Below the pieces are notes generated by a model. That model saw only the letters and a program-made list of their open reading frames with translations, did no database searches and was not told where the DNA came from. The position numbers and the translations under genes were made by a program. Source: Cyanobacterium sp. HL-69 (GTDB taxonomy: Bacteria; Cyanobacteriota; Cyanobacteriia; Cyanobacteriales; Cyanobacteriaceae). Taken from it: 64,000 bases of DNA. Shown here in pieces: positions 34,781 to 43,462 of this stretch; position 1 is the stretch's first letter; each line of letters begins with the position of its first letter. Location: contig CP024912.1 of the NCBI GenBank assembly GCA_002813895.1, positions 1,984,001 through 2,048,000 of the forward strand, given 5' to 3'.

Positions 34781-35614
34781 TTACGGCAACCATGGATATT
34801 CATCAAAATTTGGTGGACGTTTTTCCAAAAATGCCTGTTTACCCTCAGCCCCCTCCTCCGTCAGATAATAAAGCAACGTCGCATTTCCAGCCAACTCCTG
34901 TAACCCCGCTTGTCCATCACAATCCGCATTAAAAGCTGATTTGAGACAACGAATGGCAATGGGGCTTTTCGCCAAAATTTCCCTAGCCCAATCAATCCCC
35001 TCCGCCTCTAATTGCTCTATAGGTACAACCTTATTAACCAAACCCATATCAAGGGCTTCTTGGGCGTTATATTGACGGCACAAAAACCAAATTTCACGGG
35101 CTTTTTTTTGCCCCACTACCCTAGCCAAGTAACTAGCCCCAAAACCACCATCAAAACTACCCACCTTTGGCCCAGTTTGCCCAAAAATAGCATTATCCGC
35201 CGCAATGGACAAATCACAAATAAGATGTAAAACATGACCACCCCCAATGGCATACCCTGCTACCAAAGCAATCACCACCTTGGGAATAGTACGGATTAAC
35301 CGTTGCAAATCCAGAACATTAAGACGAGGCACCCCATCATTACCCACATATCCTGCCTTACCCCGCACACTTTGATCGCCCCCAGAGCAAAAAGCATATT
35401 TACCATCAGTATGGGGCCCAGCGCCCGTTAACAATATTACCCCTACTTTTTGATCTTCCCTAGCATCACAAAAAGCATCATATAATTCAAATACCGTTTG
35501 TGGACGAAAAGCATTACGTTTATGGGGACGATTAATAACTATTTTTGCAATTCCTCCCTGTTTAAAATATAAAATATCGTGATATTCCTTGACCTTTTCC
35601 CAATTAAAATTCAT
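34781..35614 (-). CDS. menB: 1,4-dihydroxy-2-naphthoyl-CoA synthase (MenB)
   Basis: Crotonase-fold enzyme that closes the naphthoquinone ring in phylloquinone (photosystem I cofactor) synthesis. 277 aa, typical. Landmarks: [13 protein letters not shown] near 30, [15 protein letters not shown] near 87, [19 protein letters not shown] with the oxyanion-hole glycines, and the MenB-specific [17 protein letters not shown]. That last block has Gly rather than Asp at the catalytic base position of bicarbonate-dependent (type I) MenB. The unknown 195-aa gene lies 5 bp upstream, so the two probably share a transcript. Confidence 0.97.
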   Translation of the reverse strand: MNFNWEKVKEYHDILYFKQGGIAKIVINRPHKRNAFRPQTVFELYDAFCDAREDQKVGVILLTGAGPHTDGKYAFCSGGDQSVRGKAGYVGNDGVPRLNVLDLQRLIRTIPKVVIALVAGYAIGGGHVLHLICDLSIAADNAIFGQTGPKVGSFDGGFGASYLARVVGQKKAREIWFLCRQYNAQEALDMGLVNKVVPIEQLEAEGIDWAREILAKSPIAIRCLKSAFNADCDGQAGLQELAGNATLLYYLTEEGAEGKQAFLEKRPPNFDEYPWLP

Positions 35615-35619
35615 TACTT

Positions 35620-36207
35620 TTAAATACTAATAGAACTCGGTTTATCATAACTAGCAATTATCCGCCGACAGCCCGACTCAGGTTGCGCCCATTGATTGAC
35701 ATATTCATTAGGATTTCCCCAACATAAACCCAAATATACCTCATCTTTTCCTGTATCAAGTTCCGCCCACTCCGCTTCTTGATACAATTCCTCTAACTGC
35801 TCGGAAGTTAACTCATTTTCCCTATCTTCTGATAAATAATATTTCATATCCTCCGTTACTTCGTGCCAAAAATCTAGTACCGAAGACTTAGCCCCCACCA
35901 AAAAATCCTTATCTCCCTCGATCGCAATTAATTGATTATATACTTCTGGAAAACTAAAACTTTTTCCCTTAAAAGTAATCTTTCGTTTGATTAAACCAGA
36001 AACATTATTCTTTTCTTGATACTCATGAATTTGGCGACGAAAATCTCTAAAAATAAATACTCGCCCCGTTTTATCCATATCAAGAGCCTTAGAAACAACG
36101 GGATTATCTAGCTTTTCAGAGGTATTAAAAATCAATCTTTTGCCACTCCAAGTGGCCTTCAATTCCATTTCTAAAAAATCAATTAATTCTTTAGTGCTGT
36201 AAGTCAT
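35620..36207 (-). CDS. Unknown conserved-looking protein upstream of menB
   Basis: 195 aa, no family recognised. Soluble, charged, with an acidic C-terminal half ([19 protein letters not shown]) and aromatic segments ([18 protein letters not shown]). No signal peptide or membrane helix. The stop is 5 bp before the menB start, in the same direction, indicating cotranscription and possibly a shared process. The HAD-like gene upstream ends 39 bp before this start. Well-behaved start and codon use suggest a real gene. Confidence 0.75.
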   Translation of the reverse strand: MTYSTKELIDFLEMELKATWSGKRLIFNTSEKLDNPVVSKALDMDKTGRVFIFRDFRRQIHEYQEKNNVSGLIKRKITFKGKSFSFPEVYNQLIAIEGDKDFLVGAKSSVLDFWHEVTEDMKYYLSEDRENELTSEQLEELYQEAEWAELDTGKDEVYLGLCWGNPNEYVNQWAQPESGCRRIIASYDKPSSISI

Positions 36208-36246
36208 CGGGTTAATTAGTCTAATTAACTGGAGGTAAAATTGTGT

Positions 36247-37023
36247 TTAGGAGAATAAATTAACCATATCACCTTTAGTGAAATCTGTTAAAGATAACAA
36301 TGTGATACCAGATTCTGGGGTGACACTGGCTCTAATTTCTTGGGTATTATAACCCCAGGAGGCTAAAAATAATCTTATTCCTGCCAAGTCTGGTTGTTGA
36401 CGTACTCCCTCTAATGCTTCCAGTCTATCCTCAATAAAGCAAATATCAGTAGGTTTAACTTTTTCTTGGTCTAAAATTACCCTCAGACTATCGTATTTTT
36501 TTCTTTTTTGTTCCTTGCCCCAAAAGGTTATTTTATCTGTGTCAATGTCTTGACTTGCTAATAATTTTTTAGCAAAAATTCCTTCTTTAGTGGTAATGAT
36601 AAATATTTTATAGTTTTTATAAATAATTGCTTTTATTACTTCTACAATGTCATCATAAAAATTGTGTAACCTTAACCATTGCTCAATATTATTATTAATT
36701 TGATTTTGTCGAACTAAGTCTAATTCTTTGGCTATTTGTTCTTTGGTTATATTATCTTTTTTCATAATATCTTTAACAACATTCTGCCAATTATTAAATA
36801 AAAATTGTTTATTCTTTTCCATTTCAATAGCTCGAAAAATTAACGGCATTTCCCACCCAGTTTCGATGGTAGGACGTAAATATTGAAAAACTTCTTGGCT
36901 ATACTCTAAATTTTTTACTTTACTCTTCCAAATTATTTCGTAAGTCAATCTACTACTATGGAAATATTCTGCCATGCCATCACAAATGACCCCATCAAAA
37001 TCTAGTGCTAAGATTTTATTCAT
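36247..37023 (-). CDS. HAD-superfamily hydrolase
   Basis: 258 aa. HAD motif I is LALDFDGVICDG (nucleophile Asp8 and Asp10). Motif II is IFIITTKEGIFAKKLL, with Thr in place. Motif III/IV is KPTDICFIEDRLEALEGV, with the acidic pair. A helical cap domain lies between motifs I and II (about 20-125). Such proteins are phosphatases or phosphomutases; the substrate cannot be assigned. It heads a three-gene run in the same direction with the unknown 195-aa gene and menB. Confidence 0.87.
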   Translation of the reverse strand: MNKILALDFDGVICDGMAEYFHSSRLTYEIIWKSKVKNLEYSQEVFQYLRPTIETGWEMPLIFRAIEMEKNKQFLFNNWQNVVKDIMKKDNITKEQIAKELDLVRQNQINNNIEQWLRLHNFYDDIVEVIKAIIYKNYKIFIITTKEGIFAKKLLASQDIDTDKITFWGKEQKRKKYDSLRVILDQEKVKPTDICFIEDRLEALEGVRQQPDLAGIRLFLASWGYNTQEIRASVTPESGITLLSLTDFTKGDMVNLFS

Positions 37024-37061
37024 AAGATATTTTAGTTTTTATTTTTTTATTGTAAATTACC

Positions 37062-37508
37062 ATGAATCAAGAAATACATGAGTCTATAATTAATTCTTTA
37101 ACCAAAGAAACTTTAACGGATTTAAAAAAACAAATTACGAGAATCGATAACTATTTGATGGTTATTTTTTCCCTAGTAGTAATTTTGTTAATAATTTCAG
37201 GATACTTAAACCATAATCAGGTACTAAAAATTGTTTTTCAGTCTATAGAAATGAGTTTATTATTTGCTTTGTTAATTGTCTGTGTTGTGGGGTTATTTCA
37301 ATATAGGTATGAATATTTTATTTTTAGTGATTTACCACAGGATACTCAAAGTGTGATAGTAAATGAACAGTATGTCATTAAATATTGGCAAGAGGAGTTA
37401 TGGAAGTTACACAGAGTTTATCAAAGAAAAAACAGTTGTCTTAATAGTGCCTATATCTTAATGATTATCTCAACTATATTTTTAACGATCAACATATTTT
37501 TAAGTTAG
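37062..37508 (+). CDS. Three-helix membrane protein, unknown
   Basis: 148 aa. Predicted helices at about 31-47 (YLMVIFSLVVILLIISG), 62-80 (IEMSLLFALLIVCVVGLFQ) and 128-147. A basic/aromatic loop with YRYEYFIFSDLPQDTQ and KYWQEELWKLHRVYQRKN connects the last two. An amphipathic N terminus of about 25 residues precedes. I recognise no family. It is divergent from the HAD gene (38 bp between starts) and followed by the long pilin-operon leader region. Confidence 0.65.
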   Translation: MNQEIHESIINSLTKETLTDLKKQITRIDNYLMVIFSLVVILLIISGYLNHNQVLKIVFQSIEMSLLFALLIVCVVGLFQYRYEYFIFSDLPQDTQSVIVNEQYVIKYWQEELWKLHRVYQRKNSCLNSAYILMIISTIFLTINIFLS

Positions 37509-37986
37509 TTTAATTGTTGGTGATGGTACTATTACTCGAAAAAAAGTCAAGATAGATAAAACTTCATGGCAACTTGATAGGGTTACAAACGATACCATGT
37601 TCCCTTCTCTTTTTCTTTTAAAATGAAGGATAGAACAAGGTCACAAAAAACATGAAAATAAAGCAATTTCTTTTTTTTACTTACTAACAATTATGGAAGA
37701 ATAACATTAGTTTCACAACTCAGGTATATTTACTTACATATATTTCCCAGTACATAAACACCGCTAATATAATAAAGTTATAATAAAGATACATACTATA
37801 TGACAAAACAAAACATATAGACCATAACAAGATTCAAGCAACACTTAGTTGTAATAATCATTATTTAAATTATTAAAAAAAACTAATCACATATCCTGAT
37901 TACGATAATTAAATACAAAACTAAATAATTATTAACTTTTCTTTTCAACTACTATTAATACTAAGCCAAGCGGAGTAATAAATGCT
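37509..37986. other. 478-bp AT-rich leader region of the minor-pilin operon
   Basis: No convincing ORF. Holds homopolymer-rich AT sequence, a cluster of TATA-like hexamers near 37770-37810, and the inverted repeat TAATCA-CATATCC-TGATTA at 37884-37902. It probably contains the operon promoter(s) and a long 5' leader, but I cannot place a transcription start. Confidence 0.6.
37884..37902. promoter_or_regulatory. Inverted repeat upstream of pilin operon (possible operator)
   Basis: TAATCACATATCCTGATTA: perfect 6-bp arms with a 7-bp spacer, 84 bp before the first gene of the minor-pilin operon. The half-site TCACA recalls CRP-type sites (TGTGA-N6-TCACA), and pilin operons are cAMP-receptor targets in Synechocystis, but only one arm resembles that consensus. 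Confidence 0.3.
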
Positions 37987-39606
37987 ATGTCCCACAAACC
38001 ACCCGAATCATCCTTAAAATCCCTATTCTGGCTATGGCAGAAAAGACTAGGACAAAATAACCAAGAAGCAGGAAACACCCTCATTATCGCCATTTCCCTG
38101 GGAGTTCTGCTCATTGGTGCCACTAGCACCATGATTTTTACCTCTAGCAGGAATAGAACCAACGTTGCTTCTGATGAAATGTCAGTCAGGGCGCAAGAAG
38201 TTGGAGAACTAGGCGTAACAAGAGTTCATGATTTTATTGCCAGAAACTCTAGGTTAGCAGAATATCCCAGAGCCTTAGAAGATGTAGAGTCGATATTAGA
38301 TAGTGATTCGGAGTGGGTAGAAGATTGGTCAAGTATTAGTACTTCAAGCGCAGTAGAAGGAGTTTACCCCAACACTTCATCATCAAATCAAACTTGTACA
38401 AATGTTGTTAACTCCTATAGTTCCTCAACAAGCACCCCTGATAAAATTCAATCGTTTCAGAACGGTCAAGCAGTAAATCCAGATAAAATTAATCAGGGTG
38501 GATTCGAGTTATTAGGATATGTGATAAAAAAGCCGGGAGGAGAATTATTTGTTAGTTACCAAGAATTACAAAATGCCAGAATAGGGAAAAATCAAGGCGA
38601 TACCTATGCCTTCGGGGAAATGGTTATTAGAAGTTCAGTCAATCCCAATGCCACTTCCACATCAAACTTATTTACCAATAATGACTCTAGTAGATCACAA
38701 GGTCAAATAAGAGTAAGTTTTCCATTAGTCCAATCAGATCCCACATCTATTGAGTTTCCTGGAGTTTGGATTAGTCAGCAAAGTATATTATCTCCGACGA
38801 ATAGCCAAATTGATGCGACATTACTTGCGCCAAGTTGCGATAATATTGGCTTAAATATAATTCCAGGAAATGATGTCATTCTTTCAAAAGCAACCTTTCC
38901 TCCATTGCCCCCCGAACCAGTAGGCGATCCAAAATACTATGATCTAGGCGATTTGACTAATAGTATTACCTTACCTCGTACCAGTGACTTACCAATGAGA
39001 ACTGAAACTGTGAGTCATGATGGAACTAACTACGATATAAAAGTGTATGAATACAAAGTTAATAGCATTAACTATAACGGAGGAAGTACATTAAAAATTA
39101 TTCCAGGCAGAAAGGTTGTTCTTCACTTACATGGTAATGTGTCTTTGGGAGGCAGTCAAACCATAGAGAACATCTGTACTAACAGCACTGGTTATAGTTG
39201 TAACACTAGCACTAACGTTGTCACTTACACTTCTTCCGCTGAAACAAGTCTTTATCGCAATTCTAATCTAGTAATACTAGGGCGTAAACAAAGAAACCCT
39301 AGCGTAGATGACGTTACAGAACCCAATATCTGTTTAAGTGGTGGCGCTCAAATTTTTGGCTTTGTTTTTGCCCCTGATTATGCCGTAGGTGCAGCAGGTA
39401 CGGGTGCTGGAAATGGATTTATTGGGGCAGTCTGGGCAAGATTATTTAATCCCCCCAGCACTTGTGGTTCTAACACAGGTCAAGTAGTAGCAATTCAAGA
39501 AATAGATAGTTGGGATATGCTAGGTATGGGTACAAGTTTTGTCCCAGGTAACTTACCGCCTAGAATTGAAACTATCTCACAATGGCAACGGGAGGGATTG
39601 AATTAA
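37987..39606 (+). CDS. Prepilin-like exported protein heading a minor-pilin operon
   Basis: 539 aa. Near residue 37 it has a prepilin-peptidase-like site followed by a long hydrophobic stretch (AGNTLIIAISLGVLLIGA). The usual Glu at mature position 5 is absent (G then NTLII), as in PilX/GspK-type components and cyanobacterial HpsA-like proteins. The large remainder is a Ser/Thr/Asn-rich, beta-type extracellular domain with Cys residues (NICLSGGAQIFGFVFAPDY, GAGNGFIGAVWARLF). The stop is 1 bp before the next pilin gene. The likely role is an adhesin-like or initiating minor pilin for type IV pili or polysaccharide export. Confidence 0.75.
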   Translation: MSHKPPESSLKSLFWLWQKRLGQNNQEAGNTLIIAISLGVLLIGATSTMIFTSSRNRTNVASDEMSVRAQEVGELGVTRVHDFIARNSRLAEYPRALEDVESILDSDSEWVEDWSSISTSSAVEGVYPNTSSSNQTCTNVVNSYSSSTSTPDKIQSFQNGQAVNPDKINQGGFELLGYVIKKPGGELFVSYQELQNARIGKNQGDTYAFGEMVIRSSVNPNATSTSNLFTNNDSSRSQGQIRVSFPLVQSDPTSIEFPGVWISQQSILSPTNSQIDATLLAPSCDNIGLNIIPGNDVILSKATFPPLPPEPVGDPKYYDLGDLTNSITLPRTSDLPMRTETVSHDGTNYDIKVYEYKVNSINYNGGSTLKIIPGRKVVLHLHGNVSLGGSQTIENICTNSTGYSCNTSTNVVTYTSSAETSLYRNSNLVILGRKQRNPSVDDVTEPNICLSGGAQIFGFVFAPDYAVGAAGTGAGNGFIGAVWARLFNPPSTCGSNTGQVVAIQEIDSWDMLGMGTSFVPGNLPPRIETISQWQREGLN

Positions 39607-39607
39607 T

Positions 39608-40216
39608 ATGAGTAATAATAATTTGAAAATAATTCAATTACAACTTTTATCAGGGTTAAAAGCGAAAAATAACCACTCGGGCTTTACCCTAATCGAAGTC
39701 CTTGTCACCATCCTTGTGGTTACAGGATTTGTCCTCGGCTCACTCCAAGCAGTGGTACTCGCTACCTTTTTCCGAGTCCAGGCCCAAGATAAAAACGAAG
39801 CCCTGAACTGGGTTCAGCAGGACTTAGAATTAATTCGTTATCAGGCTTTTAGTTTAGATATAGATCCCGACAATCCTGAATCTAGTCTAACTTTATCAAG
39901 AAACGATGCTTGTACCAACTCAACCTATGGAACAAGACTAGAAGATTTTATTGATGGTAATTACCCCGAAAATCCTGCTAATCCGATAAGTGTCAATGGC
40001 AAAAATTATCGAGTTTTCCGAACATACACACCTTCTGGTAACACATTAGTTATAAACCATGTAATAGCTTACGCTCCTGCCAGTAGTGGTTTTGATGCTC
40101 ATCCTCGTTATAATTCTAGTGCAAGTTATAGCACTGCTCCAGATGAAGATAACCCTAATCGTGTAACAACCCTATCAACGGAGGTAATACCAGATGCTGC
40201 ACTTAGTTGCGACTAA
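39608..40216 (+). CDS. Minor type IV pilin / pseudopilin (PilV/HpsB-like)
   Basis: 202 aa with a class III signal: SGFTLIEVLVTILVVTGFVL, where cleavage is expected after the Gly and Glu is at mature position 5. The N-terminal helix runs to about residue 75 (ALNWVQQDLELIRYQ), followed by a variable, Ser/Asn-rich globular part with a Cys pair (DACTNSTYG; ALSCD at the end) that may close a D-loop. Layout resembles the HpsB/HpsC pseudopilins of filamentous cyanobacteria and the pilA9-11 minor pilins of Synechocystis. It overlaps the next gene by 23 bp. Confidence 0.85.
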   Translation: MSNNNLKIIQLQLLSGLKAKNNHSGFTLIEVLVTILVVTGFVLGSLQAVVLATFFRVQAQDKNEALNWVQQDLELIRYQAFSLDIDPDNPESSLTLSRNDACTNSTYGTRLEDFIDGNYPENPANPISVNGKNYRVFRTYTPSGNTLVINHVIAYAPASSGFDAHPRYNSSASYSTAPDEDNPNRVTTLSTEVIPDAALSCD

Positions 40217-40772
40217 ACTTAAACTAAAAAATCAAGACCCTCAAAAAGGCTTTACCCTAGTAGAAATAGTTGCCATTTTAGTAATTATTGGCATCGGTAG
40301 CGCACTGGCAACCCCCAGTCTAATCAATTCTCAGCGCCAAGATCGAGTAACTCAAACTTTTAGACGAGTAACTTCGGCTCTTAAGGAAGCCCAAATTAAT
40401 GCAAATAGACTTAGTACAGATTGTGACGTGACTATTAATGCAACTTCCGTTAGTGCCAGTCCTGCAGGTTGCTTACTAGAGACTGTTACTTATGATTCAT
40501 CAATTGTTAACGTTTCATCCACGGCAGGAGCTTTACCACAAACGATAAACTTTGATTTTCGAGGTGAAACCGAAGTTGCTGATATACAAACTATAAGATT
40601 TTTTCGCCAAGATTACAGTAGTCCCCCTAGTGCGATTTCAGGTACAGGAAAATGTATTGTAATTTCTAACACTTTGGGCATGATACGCACGGGTAATATG
40701 ACTCCCGTTGATGGTAATGCGGATGATTGTGATAATCCTGAAAATGCCCGTTATGATGACAGCAACCCTTAA
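40194..40772 (+). CDS. Minor pilin / pseudopilin (GspH/FimT-like)
   Basis: 192 aa. Class III signal KGFTLVEIVAILVIIGIGSA with Glu at mature position 5. The following PSLINSQRQDRVTQTFRRVTSALKEAQINAN is the helix-to-domain transition typical of FimT/GspH proteins, which sit at the pilus tip (the full stretch is longer than quoted; residues about 45-70). A beta-rich C-terminal part with Cys residues (GKCIVISNTLGMIRTGNM) follows. The ATG at 40194 lies inside the upstream gene, indicating translational coupling. It is followed by a hairpin and then a foreign-looking nuclease gene. Confidence 0.85.
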   Translation: MLHLVATKLKLKNQDPQKGFTLVEIVAILVIIGIGSALATPSLINSQRQDRVTQTFRRVTSALKEAQINANRLSTDCDVTINATSVSASPAGCLLETVTYDSSIVNVSSTAGALPQTINFDFRGETEVADIQTIRFFRQDYSSPPSAISGTGKCIVISNTLGMIRTGNMTPVDGNADDCDNPENARYDDSNP

Positions 40773-40790
40773 TTAACTTTTCTCAGTGTT

Positions 40791-40812
40791 GGCAGGTTTG
40801 ATCACCCCTGCC
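40791..40812. repeat. Hairpin between pilin gene and Rpn nuclease gene
   Basis: GGCAGG and CCTGCC form a perfect 6-bp stem around a 10-nt loop, 19 bp after the pilin stop. It could attenuate the operon or mark an insertion junction of the nuclease gene. No T-tract follows. Confidence 0.4.
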
Positions 40813-40853
40813 TTCATAAGAGGGGAACACAAATAAACTTCAAATTCTATGAA

Positions 40854-41636
40854 ATGAAAACCGACTCTATCTTTTACGAACTATTCTTAAATCTTCCTGA
40901 TAGTCTATTCTCCCTGCTTGGGTTATCCCCCCAATTAGCCAAAGAATATCAGTTTACATCTCAAGAATTAAAACAACTCGCCAAAAGGATAGACGGACTT
41001 TTTCTCCCTCTCAATGATGATAAACCCATCTATTTTGTGGAGGTACAATTTCAAAAAGATGATTCCCTTTATCATCGGTTATTTACTGAAATATTTACTT
41101 ACTTAGGGCAATACAAACCACCGCAAAACTTCTGTGCAGTTGTTATGTGGGCAAAAAAAAGTTTAGATATATCCCTACCACCCTATTATCAAGAATTTCA
41201 AGACTCAGGTAAATTAACTGTCATATATCTTGATGAATTAAACTCAAACACCACTGATAGTATTGGAGTGGAAATTATGAAACTAATTATCGCTCCACAA
41301 TCTCAGGCAAAAACCCAAGTAGAAAAACTGTTTTCCATAGCCCAAAAAGCGGACAACTCAACCACAAAAAACCAAGATATTATAGAACTATTAGAGAAAA
41401 TATTAACCTACAAATTTAGTAATTATTCTAGGGAGGAATTGGCAAGAATGTTTACCCTATCAGACTTCAAAAAAACTCGTTTTTATCAAGAAACCTACGC
41501 TGAAGGCAAAATTGATGCAAAAATATCTAGTATTCCTAACCTGTTAAAACTAGGTTTAACCGCCGAACAAATAGCCCAAGCCCTCGAATTAGATATTGAA
41601 TTGGTTAAGAAAATAGCTGGAAATGAGCAAAATTAA
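40854..41636 (+). CDS. Rpn-family recombination-promoting nuclease / DUF2887 protein
   Basis: 260 aa. PD-(D/E)xK-type core: RIDGLFLPLNDDKPIYFVEV then QFQKD, with Asp and the E-x-Q pair near 46-65. It has the family phrase LYHRLFTEIFTYLGQY and a C-terminal helical region (LLKLGLTAEQIAQALELD, near 230-250). This is the Rpn/DUF2887 group, often annotated as a putative transposase, multi-copy in cyanobacteria and spreading by unknown means. It splits a minor-pilin operon: pilin genes in the same direction lie on both sides. The flanks carry a hairpin upstream and a dispersed palindromic repeat downstream. Confidence 0.88.
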   Translation: MKTDSIFYELFLNLPDSLFSLLGLSPQLAKEYQFTSQELKQLAKRIDGLFLPLNDDKPIYFVEVQFQKDDSLYHRLFTEIFTYLGQYKPPQNFCAVVMWAKKSLDISLPPYYQEFQDSGKLTVIYLDELNSNTTDSIGVEIMKLIIAPQSQAKTQVEKLFSIAQKADNSTTKNQDIIELLEKILTYKFSNYSREELARMFTLSDFKKTRFYQETYAEGKIDAKISSIPNLLKLGLTAEQIAQALELDIELVKKIAGNEQN

Positions 41637-41650
41637 TCGGGAGTCTTTTT

Positions 41651-41688
41651 CTCTCCTCTCCCTTGGGAGAGGGGTTGGGGGTGAGGGC
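41651..41688. repeat. Dispersed palindromic repeat CCTCTCCC-TT-GGGAGAGG plus GGTTGGGGGTGAGGGC
   Basis: A perfect 8-bp palindrome followed by the G-rich tail GGTTGGGGGTGAGGGC. This sequence type is a common dispersed intergenic repeat in many bacteria, including cyanobacteria. It follows the Rpn gene stop by 14 bp and lies between it and the last pilin gene. Confidence 0.7.
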
Positions 41689-41781
41689 AAAACCAACGGT
41701 ATGATATACCCCCAAGTTTGGAGGGAGAGCTTAACGAGAATATGATTATTTTAATAAAAACAAAATCTTAAATTTAAAACC

Positions 41782-42615
41782 ATGAAAAACTATAAACTTT
41801 TACTCAAACTACTACAGAAACGAAATGATCTAGGAATCACCCTCACAGAATTATTAGTGGCGCTCGTTATCAGTGGTATTGTTTTAACCGCCACTACCAG
41901 TGGTTTTATTAATATCTTAAGAGCGAATCAAAATGTCAATTCCAAAAGTGATCAACTTACTTCTTTATCAAGAACTCTAGTTTATATACAAGAAGATATT
42001 AAACAGGCTATCTCGGTTGAAGCTACTTCTGCTACCGCAGGAGGAGAGTGTGACAGTACAGATGTTGATTCTGTGAACTGTTTAAAATTAACTTATGCTA
42101 CCACCAATAATGATGATGGTAGCGGTGGAATTATTCCTAGTTGTGACGTACCAGATGCAATTACTTACTACGGTTATCAAGATATTAGCAGTTCAGACTC
42201 TATTTGGTTCAAACCAGGAATTTTACGAAGAAAAACGTTTACTAAAGTCCGTGATGATAAAACTACTTCTGATAGGAGTGATGATACTTGTAGTGTAGCC
42301 GAAAGTAATTGGATTACTGTTGCTGATGGTTTGATTAGCGTCAATGAAGATGATCCCACTGATTTTCCTATTGATTTTCCTACTCCTGATGGCACGATCG
42401 CATCTGATGATTTTTGTAGTCAGAATGATACAAATTGGACGGGAAGTGACGCAATTTATGGGGCTGATAGTTCGGGGTTTGGAGGTTTTCGCTTTTGTTT
42501 AGAAGAAAATAACGACGAAAATCGCCTAGTAAGAATTTTCTTGTATGGAAATATAATTAATGGCGATCCTATTCAAGTTGATGTTGTCACCTTTGCCCGT
42601 GCGGGACAGAATTAG
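41782..42615 (+). CDS. Minor pilin / pseudopilin (PilW/HpsC-like)
   Basis: 277 aa. Class III signal LGITLTELLVALVISGIVLT: Gly at -1, Ile at +1, Glu at +5. The N-terminal helix continues to about residue 75 (SLSRTLVYIQEDIKQAISVE). The C-terminal domain is large, Asp/Ser/Cys-rich (CDSTDVDSVNCLKLTYATT, then IPSCDVPDAITYYGYQD) and resembles PilW/HpsC-type pseudopilins. It is probably the fourth member of the operon that begins at 37987, now separated by the inserted nuclease gene. A short stem plus T8 at 42618-42638 may end the transcript. Confidence 0.82.
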   Translation: MKNYKLLLKLLQKRNDLGITLTELLVALVISGIVLTATTSGFINILRANQNVNSKSDQLTSLSRTLVYIQEDIKQAISVEATSATAGGECDSTDVDSVNCLKLTYATTNNDDGSGGIIPSCDVPDAITYYGYQDISSSDSIWFKPGILRRKTFTKVRDDKTTSDRSDDTCSVAESNWITVADGLISVNEDDPTDFPIDFPTPDGTIASDDFCSQNDTNWTGSDAIYGADSSGFGGFRFCLEENNDENRLVRIFLYGNIINGDPIQVDVVTFARAGQN

Positions 42616-42617
42616 GG

Positions 42618-42638
42618 ACTAAAAGTTTAGTTTTTTTT
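42618..42638 (+). terminator. Weak stem followed by T8 after the pilin operon
   Basis: ACTAAA-AG-TTTAGT, in effect a 5-bp stem with a 4-nt loop, runs directly into TTTTTTTT. It is positioned just after the last pilin gene. AT-only pairing makes it weak. Confidence 0.4.
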
Positions 42639-42701
42639 AATAGTTGCTATCTTATTAGGTAAGCATTATTCAATTTGTTATACATTCACTATTTATTATT
42701 T

Positions 42702-42965
42702 ATGAACGAGCAAACATTCACCCTAGAAGTAAAAGAAGGAAAATTAATTATTTCCAATGAAATTCAAGATTATTTAAATAAATGTTCTGAGAATGTCCAA
42801 GTTATTTTGACAGTTAAATCAGAGTCTAATAAAGTGGCAAATAAATGGAATAAATGGTTTGATCAACTAGAAAATTCTCAATCTTTAAAAAGTTTAACTG
42901 ATATTGAAAATGAATATAAAACATCATTAATAGATAAGTATAAAAAGCAAGGTTTAGAACTATGA
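42702..42965 (+). CDS. Putative antitoxin of a PIN-toxin module
   Basis: 87 aa from the ATG at 42702 (a TTG at 42675 would add nine hydrophobic residues of doubtful value). A short beta-rich N-terminal part (NEQTFTLEVKEGKLIIS) is followed by a helical, charged tail (WNKWFDQLENSQSLK; YKKQGLEL). Its stop overlaps the PIN gene start (ATGA at 42962-42965), the usual toxin-antitoxin coupling. The pairing makes antitoxin the best reading; no named family is certain. Confidence 0.7.
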   Translation: MNEQTFTLEVKEGKLIISNEIQDYLNKCSENVQVILTVKSESNKVANKWNKWFDQLENSQSLKSLTDIENEYKTSLIDKYKKQGLEL

Positions 42966-43375
42966 TAATTTGCGATACAGCACCTTTATTTTGTCTGGTT
43001 GATCCATCTCAACCCCGTCATTTAGCTGTAAAAAATTTTATTAAAAATAATCCTTCTACTTTAATAACTACTTGGTCTTGTTTTACGGAAGCTATGTATC
43101 TAAGTCTGCAAAGAGGAGGGTGGGTAATGCAAAACAAATTAAGTAACTTATTATTAGAACAATTGCTATTTTTACAACCTATTGAAGTGCTTGATTATTC
43201 TCGTTTATTTCAATTAATGGATAAATATAAAGATCGTCCAATGGATTTAGCTGATGCTACTTTAGTTGTTGTTGCAGAAAAATTAAATTTACATTCTATA
43301 TTAACTTTTGATTCAGATTTTTTCTTCTATTTAATTAACGATAAAAACACGTTTAATGTTATTAATTTAATGTAA
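42962..43375 (+). CDS. PIN-domain protein, VapC-like toxin
   Basis: 137 aa with the PIN RNase fold. The acidic active-site residues appear in order: Asp5 in IICDTAPLF, Glu in CFTEAMYL (near 43), Asp in MDLADATLV (near 98), and Asp in TFDSDFF. VapC-type toxins cleave specific RNAs such as initiator tRNA or rRNA loops; here the target is unknown. Coupled by 4-bp overlap to the upstream small gene. The AT-rich composition and its place after the disrupted pilin operon suggest an acquired module. Confidence 0.87.
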   Translation: MIICDTAPLFCLVDPSQPRHLAVKNFIKNNPSTLITTWSCFTEAMYLSLQRGGWVMQNKLSNLLLEQLLFLQPIEVLDYSRLFQLMDKYKDRPMDLADATLVVVAEKLNLHSILTFDSDFFFYLINDKNTFNVINLM

Positions 43376-43462
43376 TGTAATATTACTGAAAAAAAATTTA
43401 TCCCCTCGAAATCTAAGAAAAGTCGAAGGGAAAGTTAATTGAGAGCGAGACAATAATCTTTT

